Origin: Streptomyces sp. CCM_MD2014 | Lineage (GTDB): Bacteria; Actinomycetota; Actinomycetes; Streptomycetales; Streptomycetaceae | Reading direction: 5' to 3' | Length of the DNA stretch: 64,000 bases | Assembly (NCBI RefSeq): GCF_000772045.1 | Contig: NZ_CP009754.1 | Location: 5,952,001 to 6,016,000, forward strand | In this document: positions 17,558-29,865 of the stretch, one piece after another | Position numbering within the stretch: the first letter of the stretch is position 1 | Layout of the letters: each line of letters starts with the position of its first letter | Notes under the pieces: generated by a model | Seen by the model: only the letters and a program-made list of their open reading frames with translations | What the model was told of the DNA's origin: nothing | The model's database searches: none | Position numbers and translations under genes: made by a program

Positions 17558-18724
17558 ATGTCCACGCTCACCACGCCCGCCCCCGACACCACCGCCGCGC
17601 CGCTGAAGGTCGGCCCGCACACCGTCGCCCCGCCCGTGGTGCTGGCCCCGATGGCCGGGATCACCAACGCGCCCTTCCGCACGCTGTGCAGGGAGTTCAG
17701 CGGGGGCAAGGGCCTGTTCGTGAGCGAGATGATCACCACGCGGGCGCTGGTCGAGCGCAACGAGAAGACCATGCAGCTGATCCACTTCGACGCGACCGAG
17801 ACCCCGCGCTCGATCCAGCTCTACGGCGTCGACCCGGTGACCGTCGGCAAGGCCGTCCGCATGATCGCGGAGGAGGACCTGGCCGACCACATCGACCTGA
17901 ACTTCGGCTGCCCGGTGCCCAAGGTGACCCGCAAGGGCGGCGGCTCGGCGCTGCCGTACAAGCGGAACCTGCTGCGCGCCATCGTCCGCGAGGCCGTCAC
18001 CGGCGCCGGCGACCTGCCCGTCACGATGAAGATGCGCAAGGGCCTCGACGACGACCACCTGACCTACCTCGACGCCGGCCGCATCGCCGTCGAGGAGGGT
18101 GTCAGCGCCATCGCCCTGCACGGCCGCACCACCGCCCAGCACTACGGCGGCACCGCCGACTGGGACGCCATCGCCCGTCTCAAGGAGCACGTCCCGGAGA
18201 TCCCCGTCCTCGGCAACGGCGACATCTGGTCCGCCGAGGACGCGCTGCGCATGGTCCGCGAGACCGGCTGCGACGGCGTCGTGGTCGGACGCGGGTGCCT
18301 GGGGCGGCCGTGGCTCTTCGCCGACCTGGTCGCCGCCTTCGAGGGCCGCACCGACTCCTTCGTACGGCCCACCCTGCGCGAGGTCGCCGACGTGATGGTC
18401 CGGCACGCCACCCTCCTCGGGGAGTGGATCGGCGACGAGGCGCGCGGCGTCATCGACTTCCGCAAGCACGTCGCCTGGTACCTCAAGGGCTTCGCCGTCG
18501 GCTCCGAGATGCGCAAGCGGCTCGCGATCACTTCCTCCCTGGAGGCCCTGCGCGCCGGACTGGACGAACTCGACCTCGACCAGCCCTGGCCCGCCGGCGC
18601 CGACGGCCCCCGCGGCCGCACCTCCGGCAACAACCGGGTGGTCCTGCCCGACGGCTGGCTCAAGGACCCGTACGACTGCGCGGGCGTCGGCGAGGACGCC
18701 GAGCTGGACACCTCCGGAGGCTGA
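17558..18724 (+). CDS. dusB: tRNA-dihydrouridine synthase (DusB-like)
   Basis: This is a 388-residue FMN enzyme that reduces uridines in the tRNA D-loop using NADPH. The TIM-barrel start VVLAPMAGITNAPFRTLCRE binds FMN, the catalytic Cys lies in HIDLNFGCPVPKVTRKGGGS, and FMN phosphate-binding segments appear in LHGRTTAQHYGG, VLGNGDIW and GVVVGRGCLGRPWLF. The C-terminal helical domain (FRKHVAWYLKGF) binds tRNA. The ATG at 17558 follows GGGGGA. It ends directly against the stop of the convergent sulfatase-fold gene. The subfamily letter is less certain than the family. Confidence 0.9.
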   Translation: MSTLTTPAPDTTAAPLKVGPHTVAPPVVLAPMAGITNAPFRTLCREFSGGKGLFVSEMITTRALVERNEKTMQLIHFDATETPRSIQLYGVDPVTVGKAVRMIAEEDLADHIDLNFGCPVPKVTRKGGGSALPYKRNLLRAIVREAVTGAGDLPVTMKMRKGLDDDHLTYLDAGRIAVEEGVSAIALHGRTTAQHYGGTADWDAIARLKEHVPEIPVLGNGDIWSAEDALRMVRETGCDGVVVGRGCLGRPWLFADLVAAFEGRTDSFVRPTLREVADVMVRHATLLGEWIGDEARGVIDFRKHVAWYLKGFAVGSEMRKRLAITSSLEALRAGLDELDLDQPWPAGADGPRGRTSGNNRVVLPDGWLKDPYDCAGVGEDAELDTSGG

Positions 18725-20512
18725 TCAGCCGCCCGAGCCGGTGGGGTGCGGCGTCGAGCCGTACGCCGTCAGGAAGCGGTCCCGGAAGGAACTCATCCGC
18801 CACACCGGGGCGTCCTTCGCCGGCTCCAGCCCCTCCGTCCAGTGCCAGTCGTCGATCGCGTCGAGCACCTCGGGGTCCTTCGCGACGATCGACACCGGGA
18901 CGTCACGGCTCGCGTGGTTCCCGCTGACGCGGGCGAGCGGCTGGTGGTCGCCGAGGAAGACGAGGACGGTGTCGTCCGTGCCGTAGCGCTCCAGCCACTG
19001 GGTGAGGCTGGTGACCGAGTACTCGATCGACTTGCCGTACTCCTCCTTCGAGCGGGCGGAGTCGGTGATGACGTCGGACGCCTCCACGCCCGCCGCCTCG
19101 ATGCCGTCGTACACCGAACCGTCGCCGACCTCGTCCCAGCCGACCATCCTCGGGATCGGCGCCCAGGGCTGGTGGCTGGAGGTGAGGATGACCTCCGCCA
19201 TCAGCGGCCGCTCGCGCTCGCGGCCGTGCTCCAGCCGCTGGAACGCCTCCAGCGCGTACTGGTCCGGCATCGTCGACCAGCTGAACTTCGGCCCCCGGTA
19301 GCCCATGCCGAAGGCGTCGTACACCTTGTCCAGGCCGTACCAGTCGGCCTCCGGCCAGGCCTTCTGAACCCCGGGCATGATCCCGACCGTGTCCCAGTCG
19401 CCGGTCTTCTCGAACGCCTTGGTGAGGGTGAGGTGGTCGCCCGCGGTGACGGTGCGGTAGCGCTGCTGGTTGTCCACCCACAGGCCGGACAGGAAGGTTG
19501 AGTGGCCCAGCCAGCTGCTGCCGCCGTACGTCGCCGAGGTCAGCCAGCCGCTGCGGGCGTGGAAGCCCGCCTTCGCCAGCGCCTCGGTGCGCGCGTCCAG
19601 CGTCCGGCCGACACCCGGTGCCATCACCGGGTCCTCGACGGCGCTGCGGCCGTAGCTCTCGATGAACGCGAAGACCATGTCCTTGCCGCGCAGGTCCGGC
19701 ACCAGCTGAGCACCGGGCGTGGCGCCGAAGCGGTCCGCCTTCGCCTCCTTCGCGAAGGCCGCCTCGTCCCGCAGCGTGTCCACCACCCGGTGCGCCTGCG
19801 CCTCGGCGGCCCGGGAGGCGCTCGTGGTGGCGAGCGGCACGCCGAAGGTCTGCACGCCCAGCGCCACGCAGGTCATCCACACGGTGGCCGCCATCAGCGC
19901 GCCCCGCGCCGCCCGCTCCCGGTGCGCGGCGAGCAGCTCGCCGAGCCGGACCGCCGCCAGTGCCATGAGCACCACCAGCCCCGCGGTCAGCGCGACGGCG
20001 CCCACGGCCGCCCAGGCCGCCGCCGTCCCGCCCATCGAGTCGGCGACGTAGGACTGGGCGTCGTCGAGCAGGCCCCAGTCCAGGACGAGGTTGAAACTGC
20101 GGCCCAGGTACTCCGTGAAGCCCATGTCGAGCAGGTTCAGCACGGTCAGCGCGCCGAGGGCGGTCCCGAACAGCGCCGCCGCCACCAGCCGCGGCACCCG
20201 GGGCAGGCAGAGCAGCAGCACCGCCGCGACGACCGCCTCCGCGGGGATCCGCGCGAAGCGGTTGGGCTCCAGGGCGACGAAGGTGTTGGGCAGCAGGAGG
20301 GCCCCGAGCACGAGAACGGCCGAAAGGGCCGTGGTGACCCGGCGGACGACGACGGCGGTGCGCCGGTGCCGGGTGCGCCAGGTACGCCAGTGGGCGAGCC
20401 GGGTCCTGAGGGTCTCCAGCGGGGCGGGACCGGGTGCGCCGGGGGATCCGGGGTCGTCGGGAGCGTCGTCGGGGGGCCGCTGCGACCGGCGGAAAGGCGT
20501 GATGACGGGCAC
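18725..20512 (-). CDS. LTA-synthase-like membrane protein with extracellular sulfatase/phosphatase-fold domain
   Basis: The protein has about 595 residues. An Arg/Pro-rich N-terminal cytoplasmic tail is followed by about five transmembrane helices and a large extracellular alkaline-phosphatase-superfamily domain. The domain opens with KDMVFAFIESYGRSA (metal-binding Glu) and contains ATYGGSSWLGHSTFLSG, with a Ser/Thr nucleophile region, and VLVFLGDHQPLARVSGNH (metal-binding Asp-His). Relatives transfer phosphoglycerol or phosphoethanolamine groups to envelope polymers. The start is placed at the GTG at 20512 behind AAGGAC; the longer frame has no good upstream site. The exact acceptor is unknown. 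Confidence 0.78.
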   Translation of the reverse strand: MPVITPFRRSQRPPDDAPDDPGSPGAPGPAPLETLRTRLAHWRTWRTRHRRTAVVVRRVTTALSAVLVLGALLLPNTFVALEPNRFARIPAEAVVAAVLLLCLPRVPRLVAAALFGTALGALTVLNLLDMGFTEYLGRSFNLVLDWGLLDDAQSYVADSMGGTAAAWAAVGAVALTAGLVVLMALAAVRLGELLAAHRERAARGALMAATVWMTCVALGVQTFGVPLATTSASRAAEAQAHRVVDTLRDEAAFAKEAKADRFGATPGAQLVPDLRGKDMVFAFIESYGRSAVEDPVMAPGVGRTLDARTEALAKAGFHARSGWLTSATYGGSSWLGHSTFLSGLWVDNQQRYRTVTAGDHLTLTKAFEKTGDWDTVGIMPGVQKAWPEADWYGLDKVYDAFGMGYRGPKFSWSTMPDQYALEAFQRLEHGRERERPLMAEVILTSSHQPWAPIPRMVGWDEVGDGSVYDGIEAAGVEASDVITDSARSKEEYGKSIEYSVTSLTQWLERYGTDDTVLVFLGDHQPLARVSGNHASRDVPVSIVAKDPEVLDAIDDWHWTEGLEPAKDAPVWRMSSFRDRFLTAYGSTPHPTGSGG

Positions 20513-20995
20513 CCGAAGGTCCTTCCGTACGAAACCCGGTGGACGGCGGGCCCCGGCGAGGGGGCCGGGGGCCCGCCGCCCTCTCGTACGTCCGGCGCGA
20601 GCGGTCCGTTCACCGGTCCGCATGGTGAAATCCGGCGGTCTGTGGCAGCGTGATTCTCGCCACCTCTGATAGGGGTAGCGCTCAGATGAGCGGATCTTGG
20701 GCGACTCCACTTCTCCAAGGTGTGGCACTGAGTGCCATACCTTGATCGTTCATCGATCGAACTCAGACGTGGAGAATGGCGCTCAAGTGAGCGCGCAATC
20801 AAGTGTTCATGCGTGCTTGCGTTCAAGAAGTGAAAACACAAGCGGCGGGTCGCTTGCCAAGCCTTGACTTTCGATCCGGTGGCGGACGAGTGGTTACAGG
20901 CGCACGACGCGCAGGTGGACGTACCGAGATGCCTTTGATCTGGGTACATTCCTCGCCGTCAGGGCAGCCACCGCGTCCTCGAGGAGTCGAGACCC
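20513..20995 (+). promoter_or_regulatory. Long ppdK leader with nested palindromes
   Basis: The 483-bp divergent gap holds no gene. It contains two matching inverted repeats, CGCTCA-GA-TGAGCG (20679-20692) and CGCTCA-AG-TGAGCG (20780-20793). Between them, at 20717-20743, lies a 27-bp palindrome with one mismatched pair, centred on TGGCACTGAGTGCCA. A weaker GTTC...GAAC repeat sits near 20748-20762. TACATT at 20945-20950 could be a -10 for ppdK. These look like operators for one or more regulators that I cannot name. Confidence 0.55.
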
Positions 20996-23725
<2,730 letters not shown>

Positions 23726-23810
23726 CCCCTGAAAGGGGTCAAAAGGCCCCGGAGTCGCCGTCTGTCACCCGACCACCCTCACCGATCGGCGGCGGCTCCG
23801 GATCACGAGA

Positions 23811-23842
23811 AAAGGCGGCACCCGTGCGGGGGTGCCGCCTTT
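23811..23842 (+). terminator. Strong hairpin after ppdK
   Basis: A perfect 13-bp stem, AAAGGCGGCACCC (23811-23823) and GGGTGCCGCCTTT (23830-23842), with a 6-base loop, sits about 85 bases after the ppdK stop. It is A-rich before and T-rich after the stem and would end transcription. Confidence 0.85.
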
Positions 23843-23974
23843 CGCGTGCCGTGCGGCCGCCTTTTGTGACACGTTCAACGGTGTGAATTCCTGTGGGCCG
23901 AGCAGCAGCAAGCTGTCAGCAGAGTTGGAGGGCCCTGGCAGGGGACAGCGGCCGACACCCGGAACGGTGGTTGG

Positions 23975-25204
23975 ATGACGCAGACGGAGCACTGGGAAGC
24001 GGCCGGCACGACCCACCGGGACGGGGAGGGGGACAGACCCGCCGACGGGGTGCCCAGCCCCCGCACCGGGGCGCGGGAGCGGGTCCCCCAGGCCGGGCCG
24101 CCCGTCCGCAGGAACCGGCTCGCGGCGCTGGACGGCCTGCGGTTCCTGGCGGCCCTGTCGGTGGTCTTCTTCCACTTCGTCGGCCAGGTGCCCTCCACGA
24201 TGGAGACCATCTGGGGCCGCCCCGTCGACACGGTCTTCCCCGAGGCCCACGGCTACTTCGCCTACGGCCGGCTCGGCGTCGAACTCTTCTTCCTGATCAG
24301 CGGCTTCGTCATCTGCATGAGCGCGTGGGGCCGCACCCCGCGCGACTTCTTCATCTCCCGCGTCACCCGGCTCTACCCCATGTACTGGGCGGCCATCGCG
24401 ATCACGGCCTGCGTGATCTACTTCGCCGACAACCCCTTCGGGCACCCGCACCCGCGCGTGCTGTTCGCCAACCTGACGATGCTTCAGACGCCGCTCGGCG
24501 TGGAGCACCTGGACTCCGTCTACTGGACGCTCTGGCCCGAGCTGTGCTTCTACCTGACCTTCGCGGTCGTGGTGTGGAAAGGCCTGACCTACCAGCGCGT
24601 GGTGATCTACTGCGGGCTGTGGACCGTCGCCGCAGTCCTCGCGCCCAGCGCCGACATCCACCTGCTGACGCTGCTGGTGAACCCGCCGTCCGCCCCGTAC
24701 TTCATCGCGGGCATGGCCTTCTACCTGATGTACCGCTACCGGCCCACCCCGCTGCTGTGGGGCATCGTCGCCATGTCGTGGCTGGTGGCGCTGCACTACC
24801 TGCTGACGCCCGACGGGGGCCGCCTCAACTGGGACCTCTGGCAGCCCGGCCGCGGCTGGCTGGTGCTGGTCGTCACGGTGTTCTTCCTGCTGATCGCCGC
24901 CGTCGCGCTCGGCTGGACCAGCCGCATCCGCTGGCGCGGACTGACCGCCGCGGGCACGCTGACCTTCCCGCTGTACCTGCTGCACGACGCCATCGGCGTC
25001 AACGTCCTGCACCGCTTCGGCGACCGGGCCGACCCGTGGACCCTGGTCTGCGTCACCGTCGCCGCGCTGGTCGCGCTGTCGTACGTGGTGCAGCGGTTCG
25101 TCGAGCGCCCGGTGGCCCGGGCCGCACGGCGCTGGCTGAGCAGCGCCGCCTTCAGCCTGAAGACACCGGAGCCCCGGCCCGGGACGCGGGAGCCCCGCCG
25201 CTGA
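23975..25204 (+). CDS. Acyltransferase 3 family membrane protein
   Basis: The protein has 409 residues and about 10 transmembrane helices. It is of the acyltransferase_3 (OafA/NodX-like) family, which O-acylates sugars, peptides or lipids at the membrane. The N-terminal region is Pro/Arg rich and cytoplasmic; then RNRLAALDGLRFLAALSVVFFHF carries the family's conserved Arg and catalytic His, and VELFFLISGFVICMSAWGRT the second motif. There is no SGNH extension. The start is an ATG and no neighbour indicates the acceptor, which remains unknown. Confidence 0.85.
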   Translation: MTQTEHWEAAGTTHRDGEGDRPADGVPSPRTGARERVPQAGPPVRRNRLAALDGLRFLAALSVVFFHFVGQVPSTMETIWGRPVDTVFPEAHGYFAYGRLGVELFFLISGFVICMSAWGRTPRDFFISRVTRLYPMYWAAIAITACVIYFADNPFGHPHPRVLFANLTMLQTPLGVEHLDSVYWTLWPELCFYLTFAVVVWKGLTYQRVVIYCGLWTVAAVLAPSADIHLLTLLVNPPSAPYFIAGMAFYLMYRYRPTPLLWGIVAMSWLVALHYLLTPDGGRLNWDLWQPGRGWLVLVVTVFFLLIAAVALGWTSRIRWRGLTAAGTLTFPLYLLHDAIGVNVLHRFGDRADPWTLVCVTVAALVALSYVVQRFVERPVARAARRWLSSAAFSLKTPEPRPGTREPRR

Positions 25205-25249
25205 ACGGGCGGGGCTCCGGGGGCCCGTGACGCGGGGCCGGGCCGGTCG

Positions 25250-25702
25250 TCAGGCGGCGCCGCCGTCCCCGCGGCGCCGGCGCACGGCCAGCAGCAGTCC
25301 GCCGCCGGCGAGCACGACGACCGCGCCGCCCGCCGCGATGTACGGCGTGCTGTCGTCGCCGCCGGTCTCGGCCAGGTCGGTGCCCTCCTGCCCCGCGGCC
25401 TCGTCCCCGCCGTTCTTGCCGTTCCCGGAACCCGCGGCGTCGTCGGTCTCCTCGGTGCCCTTGTCGCTCGCCGGCACGAAGCCGGCCGGCGGCTTGTCGC
25501 AGCCGACGCCGTCCTTGTCGCGGTCCAGGTGCTCGCCGTAGTGCTCGTCACCCTTCTGGATGTTGGAGTACCCGGCGTCGTACGCCTCGGTGCAGTTCTT
25601 GAACGGGTGGGTGCCGTCGTGCGCCTGGGCGGCGGCAGCGGGCAGGGCGGCCAGGGCCAGCGCGGCGACGGTCACGGCGGCGGGCTTGCGGAGCAGCTTC
25701 AT
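25250..25702 (-). CDS. Secreted excalibur-domain protein with LAETG sortase anchor
   Basis: This is a 150-residue surface protein. A signal peptide (MKLLRKPAAVTVAALALAAL...AQA) is followed by an excalibur calcium-binding domain (FKNCTEAYDAGYSNI...DRDKDGVGC, with a DxDxDG loop and paired Cys). Then come a Gly/Glu/Asp-rich linker and a C-terminal sorting signal: LAETGG, a hydrophobic helix and RRRRGDGG. LAxTG is the motif recognised by class E sortases in Streptomyces, so the protein is probably linked covalently to peptidoglycan. The ATG follows GGGACT. The sortase gene in this window is class F, so the class E enzyme should be elsewhere. Confidence 0.85.
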   Translation of the reverse strand: MKLLRKPAAVTVAALALAALPAAAAQAHDGTHPFKNCTEAYDAGYSNIQKGDEHYGEHLDRDKDGVGCDKPPAGFVPASDKGTEETDDAAGSGNGKNGGDEAAGQEGTDLAETGGDDSTPYIAAGGAVVVLAGGGLLLAVRRRRGDGGAA

Positions 25703-25893
25703 CGAGAGTCCCGGAAGTGGTGTCGTTGGTGCGGATGAACGGGATATGAAGTGACGAAGCTATTGAGGTGCGCGAGGTGTGGTGGAGATATGAAGGACTC
25801 GTGACGAGAACGTGACGTGACCGGACGGTAGCTCTCCGCTCAGAGCCGCCGGGCGCGTACCGTGAGACCGGTCCGACAGCGAAGGAGCCGCGG

Positions 25894-26826
25894 ATGACCG
25901 GCTGGAACACGGGTGACATCCCCGACCAGGACGGGCGGGTCGCCGTCGTGACCGGTGCCAACGGCGGCCTCGGCTACGTCATCGCCCGGGAGCTGGCGCG
26001 CAAGGGCGCGACCGTCGTGCTCGCCTGCCGCAGCGAGGCGCGGGGGAGCATGGCCGTGGCACGCCTCCGCGGCGAGGTGCCCTCCGCCGCCGTGGAAGCG
26101 GCGCGGCTGGACCTCGGCGACCTGGGCTCGGTCCGGGAGTTCGCCTACGCGCTGCCGTACGAGCGGGTCGACCTGCTCGTCAACAACGCCGGGGTGATGG
26201 CGCTGCCCCACGGCACGACGGCGGACGGCTTCGAGACCCAGTTCGGCGTCAACCACCTGGGGCACTTCGCCCTCACCGGGCTGCTGCTGCCCTCCCTGCT
26301 CGCCGCGCCCGGCGCCCGGATCGTGACCGTCGCCAGCTTCCTGCACCTGCTGGCCAAGGTCGATCCGCGCGACCTCAACAGCGTGCGCCGGTACGGGCGC
26401 TGGACCGCCTACGCCCGCTCCAAGTCCGCCAACCTGCTCTTCACCCACGAACTGGCGCGCCGGCTCGCGGCCCGCGAGGACGCCTCGGACGTACGCGCGG
26501 TCGCCGCCCACCCGGGGTACGCCGAGACGGGGCTGCAGACCGCCGGGCCGCGTGCCGAGGGGCGCCGGCTCGCCGAGCACCTGGCGCGGCTCGGGAACCG
26601 GCTCGTCGCCCGGTCCCCGGAGGCCGGAGCGCTGCCCGTCCTGTACGCGGCGACCGCGCCCGGCGTCCCCTCGGACTCCTTCACCGGCCCGTCCTTCGCG
26701 ATGTGGCGCGGGTCGCCCGCACCGGCCCGGCGGGCGTCCTGGACCACCGACGACACCATGGGGGAGCGGCTGTGGGCCGCCTCCGAGCGGCTGACCGGGG
26801 TCGTCTACGAGCCGCTGCTGCCCTGA
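25894..26826 (+). CDS. Short-chain dehydrogenase/reductase (retinol-dehydrogenase-like)
   Basis: This is a 310-residue SDR. The NAD(P)-binding TGANGGLG is near residues 21-28, with ACRSEARG after the second strand, where Arg favours NADPH. The NNAG motif (LLVNNAGVMALP) and the FxVNHLGHFALT segment are clear. The catalytic region reads TVASF... and YARSKSANLLF (YxxxK). It resembles the WWOX/retinol dehydrogenase-like SDR group. The ATG follows AAGGAG. It is a single gene that runs towards the nirD end. The substrate is unknown. Confidence 0.88.
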   Translation: MTGWNTGDIPDQDGRVAVVTGANGGLGYVIARELARKGATVVLACRSEARGSMAVARLRGEVPSAAVEAARLDLGDLGSVREFAYALPYERVDLLVNNAGVMALPHGTTADGFETQFGVNHLGHFALTGLLLPSLLAAPGARIVTVASFLHLLAKVDPRDLNSVRRYGRWTAYARSKSANLLFTHELARRLAAREDASDVRAVAAHPGYAETGLQTAGPRAEGRRLAEHLARLGNRLVARSPEAGALPVLYAATAPGVPSDSFTGPSFAMWRGSPAPARRASWTTDDTMGERLWAASERLTGVVYEPLLP

Positions 26827-26848
26827 GCCCGCCCGCGCGAGGGCCGGC

Positions 26849-27253
26849 TCAGACGGCCCGCACGGCCTCGACTCGGTACGTCTCCACCCGCATCGCCGCG
26901 TCGTCCAGGCACTCCCCGGTCGTCAGGTCGAAGCGCTGCTTGAGCAGCGGGGAGGCGACGAACGGGCGGCCCCGGTGGGTGCCGGTCAGGCCCCGGGAGA
27001 GCACGGCCGCTCCGGTGAACGGGTCGCGGTTGTCGATGGCGTACAGTCCGCCGTCCCGGTCCCGGAACAGGGCCACCTGGCCGCCGTCCGGCAGCAGGGC
27101 CGCCACGCCCCGGCCGGGGAGCAGGGCGCCGAGGTCGCAGGCCGTGAACCAGTCGTCGGCCAGCCGGAGCCGCACCTTCAGGCCGGTTGTCTCGGGTGCC
27201 GGGGCCTCGGCTGCCGGGGCCTCGGGTGCCAGGGTCTCGGGTGCCAGGGTCAT
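26849..27253 (-). CDS. nirD: Nitrite reductase small subunit NirD
   Basis: This 134-residue Rieske-fold partner belongs to the NAD(P)H-dependent assimilatory nitrite reductase. After a 24-residue N-terminal tail made of repeated APE-type units, the NirD domain reads WFTACDLGALLPGRGVAALL...LYAIDNRDPFTGAAVLSRGL...FVASPLLKQRFDLTTGECL. As in other NirD proteins, the iron-binding Cys/His pairs of true Rieske proteins are missing. Its ATG overlaps the nirB stop (ATGA), which implies translational coupling and fixed stoichiometry with NirB. Confidence 0.9.
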   Translation of the reverse strand: MTLAPETLAPEAPAAEAPAPETTGLKVRLRLADDWFTACDLGALLPGRGVAALLPDGGQVALFRDRDGGLYAIDNRDPFTGAAVLSRGLTGTHRGRPFVASPLLKQRFDLTTGECLDDAAMRVETYRVEAVRAV

Positions 27254-29865
27254 CGCCGGGTGCTTCCTTCCAGGAGGTCGTCTTCCGAGGGTCGCCGCAG
27301 GCCGATGTCCAGCAGCGGCAGGTCGGGCTTCATCTGGTCGCGCTCGGGCACGAAGCCGACGACCGGGTCGGGGGTGCCGGGAGCGTTCACGAAGGACACG
27401 AACCGGGCCAGCTTGTCCGGGTCGTTGACGGTCTCGGCCCACTCGTCGCGGTAGTGCGAGACGTGGGCCCGCATCAGGGACTCCAGCTCGTCGCAGATGC
27501 CGAGCGAGTCGTGCACCACCACGTCCCGTACGTGGTCCAGGCCGCCGGGGATGCGCTCCAGCCAGGTGGAGGTGCGCTCCAGCTTGTCGGCGGTGCGGAT
27601 GTAGAACATCAGGAACCGGTCGATCAGGCGGACCAGTTCGGCGTCGGACAGGTCCTGCGCGAGGAGGTCCGCGTGGCGCGGGGTGGCGCCGCCGTTGCCG
27701 CCCACGTACAGGTTCCAGCCGTTGGACGTGGCGATCACCCCGAAGTCCTTCGACTGGGCCTCGGCGCACTCGCGGGCGCACCCGGAGACCGCCGACTTCA
27801 GCTTGTGCGGGGAACGCAGGCCCCGGTAGCGCAGCTCCAGGTCGATCGCCATGCGGACGGAGTCCTGGACGCCGTAGCGGCACCAGGTCTGCCCCACGCA
27901 GGACTTCACCGTGCGCAGCGACTTGCCGTACGCGTGCCCGGACTCGAAGCCGGCGTCCACCAGCCGCGCCCAGATCAGCGGCAGCTGCTCGACGCGGGCG
28001 CCGAACATGTCGATCCGCTGGCCGCCGGTGATCTTGGTATAGAGCCCGAAGTCCCGGGCGATCTCGCCGATGACGATCAGCTTCTCCGGCGCGATCTCGC
28101 CGCCCGGGATGCGCGGTACGACGGAGTACGAGCCGTTGCGCTGGAGGTTGGCAAGGAAGTGGTCGTTGGTGTCCTGGAGCGCCGCCTGCTCGCCGTCCAG
28201 GACGTAGCCGCTCGCGCCGATCGCCGGGGCCAGCGAGGCGATGATCGAGCCCACCGCCGGCTTGCACACCTCGCAGCCCTCACCGCCCCGCGCGCCCTCC
28301 CTGCCGTGCCGGTCGAGCAGCTCGCGGTAGGAGGTGACCCGCAGGGCGCGGACGATCTCGTACAGCTCCTCGCGGGTCTGCGCGAAGCAGCCGCACAGCC
28401 CCTTGTCGACCTCGACGCCGCTCGCCTCCAGCTCGGCGGTGACCAGCCGGCCGAGCACCTTCACACAGGAGCCGCAGCCGGTGCCGGCCTTCGTGCACTT
28501 CTTCACCTCGGGCACGGTCGTGCAGTTGTGCTCCGTCACCGCGCCCCGGACCGTGCCCTTGGTGACGTTGTGGCAGGAGCAGATCACCGCGTCGTCGGGC
28601 AGCGCGGCCGGGCCGAGCTGGGCGGGCGCCCCGGCACCGGCGGGCAGTACGAGCGACTCGGGGGAGACCGGCGGGACCGATCCGGTGAACGCCCGCAGGG
28701 TGCCGTACGCCTCCGCGTCGCCGACCAGGATGCCGCCGAGCAGCGTGCCGTCGCGGCCGACGACCAGCTTCTTGTACAGGCCCGCGCGGGAGTCGGAGTA
28801 GACGACGTCCAGGCAGCCGTCGGCGGTGCCGTGCGCGTCGCCGAAGGAGGCCACGTCCACGCCGAGCAGCTTCAGCTTGGTGGACAGGTCGGCGCCGGTG
28901 AAGGCGGCGTCCTCGGCGGCGATGGTCGCGGCGGCCGTCTCGGCCTGCTCGTACCCGGGGGCCACCAGCCCGTAGACGCGGCCGTCGGCGGCCAGCGCGC
29001 ACTCGCCGATCGCGAAGACGTGCGGGTCGGTGACCGTGCGGCACCGCTCGTCCACCGTGATGCCGCCGCGCTCGCCGACCGCCAGCCCGCAGTCCCGGGC
29101 CAGCTGGTCGCGGGGACGCACACCGGCGCTGAACACCACCAGGTCGGTGGCGAGTTCGGACCCGTCGGACAGCTTCATGCCGGTGACGGCACCCGATGCC
29201 TCGTCGACCACGATCTCCTGGGTGCCGACGCCCGTGTGGACGGACAGGCCCATCTCCTCGATGGTGCGCAGCAGCGCCGCGCCGCCGCCCTCGTCGACCT
29301 GCACCGGCATCAGACGCGGCGCGAACTCCACGATGTGCGAGGTGAGTCCGAGCCCCTTGAGCGCACCGGCCGCCTCCAGACCGAGCAGCCCGCCGCCGAC
29401 CACGGCACCGGTCGTCGCGTTCTTCGCGTACTCCTCGATGGCGAGGAGGTCCTCGATCGTGCGGTAGACGAAGCAGCCCTCGGCGTCCTTGCCGGGGACC
29501 GGAGGGACGAAGGGGTAGGAGCCGGTGGCCAGGACGAGGATGTCGTACCCGACGACCAGCCCCGAGCGGGCGGTCACCTCGCGCGCCTCCCGGTCGATCG
29601 TCTCGGCCGGGTCGCCGACGCGCAGCTCGATGCCGTGCTCCTCGATGAAGGCCGGGTCCGTCATCGACAGGTCCTCGGGGGTCCTCCCCGAGAAGTACGA
29701 GGTGAGCTGGACGCGGTCGTAGGCGGGGCGCGGCTCCTCGCACAGGACGACCACGCGGTGGGTGCGGGTCAGGCCGCGCTCGGCGAGGGCCTCCAGGAAG
29801 CGCTGGCCGACCATGCCGTGGCCGACCAGCACGATCGTCGGGGGGTTCCCCGGGGTGGCGGTCAT
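27250..29865 (-). CDS. nirB: Assimilatory nitrite reductase large subunit NirB
   Basis: The 871-residue enzyme reduces nitrite to ammonium with NAD(P)H. The N-terminal FAD/NAD domain begins TIVLVGHGMVGQRFLEAL and contains a second nucleotide motif near GAVVGGGLLGLEAAGAL. Mid-protein is a BFD-like [2Fe-2S] domain (CSCHNVTKG...CGSC). The C-terminal sirohaem/[4Fe-4S] part has CVGQTWCRYG and SGCARECAEAQ. It is translationally coupled to the upstream flavoprotein (stop/start overlap at 29863-29867) and to nirD downstream. The operon probably answers to GlnR through the box at 31115-31152. Confidence 0.95.
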   Translation of the reverse strand: MTATPGNPPTIVLVGHGMVGQRFLEALAERGLTRTHRVVVLCEEPRPAYDRVQLTSYFSGRTPEDLSMTDPAFIEEHGIELRVGDPAETIDREAREVTARSGLVVGYDILVLATGSYPFVPPVPGKDAEGCFVYRTIEDLLAIEEYAKNATTGAVVGGGLLGLEAAGALKGLGLTSHIVEFAPRLMPVQVDEGGGAALLRTIEEMGLSVHTGVGTQEIVVDEASGAVTGMKLSDGSELATDLVVFSAGVRPRDQLARDCGLAVGERGGITVDERCRTVTDPHVFAIGECALAADGRVYGLVAPGYEQAETAAATIAAEDAAFTGADLSTKLKLLGVDVASFGDAHGTADGCLDVVYSDSRAGLYKKLVVGRDGTLLGGILVGDAEAYGTLRAFTGSVPPVSPESLVLPAGAGAPAQLGPAALPDDAVICSCHNVTKGTVRGAVTEHNCTTVPEVKKCTKAGTGCGSCVKVLGRLVTAELEASGVEVDKGLCGCFAQTREELYEIVRALRVTSYRELLDRHGREGARGGEGCEVCKPAVGSIIASLAPAIGASGYVLDGEQAALQDTNDHFLANLQRNGSYSVVPRIPGGEIAPEKLIVIGEIARDFGLYTKITGGQRIDMFGARVEQLPLIWARLVDAGFESGHAYGKSLRTVKSCVGQTWCRYGVQDSVRMAIDLELRYRGLRSPHKLKSAVSGCARECAEAQSKDFGVIATSNGWNLYVGGNGGATPRHADLLAQDLSDAELVRLIDRFLMFYIRTADKLERTSTWLERIPGGLDHVRDVVVHDSLGICDELESLMRAHVSHYRDEWAETVNDPDKLARFVSFVNAPGTPDPVVGFVPERDQMKPDLPLLDIGLRRPSEDDLLEGSTRR

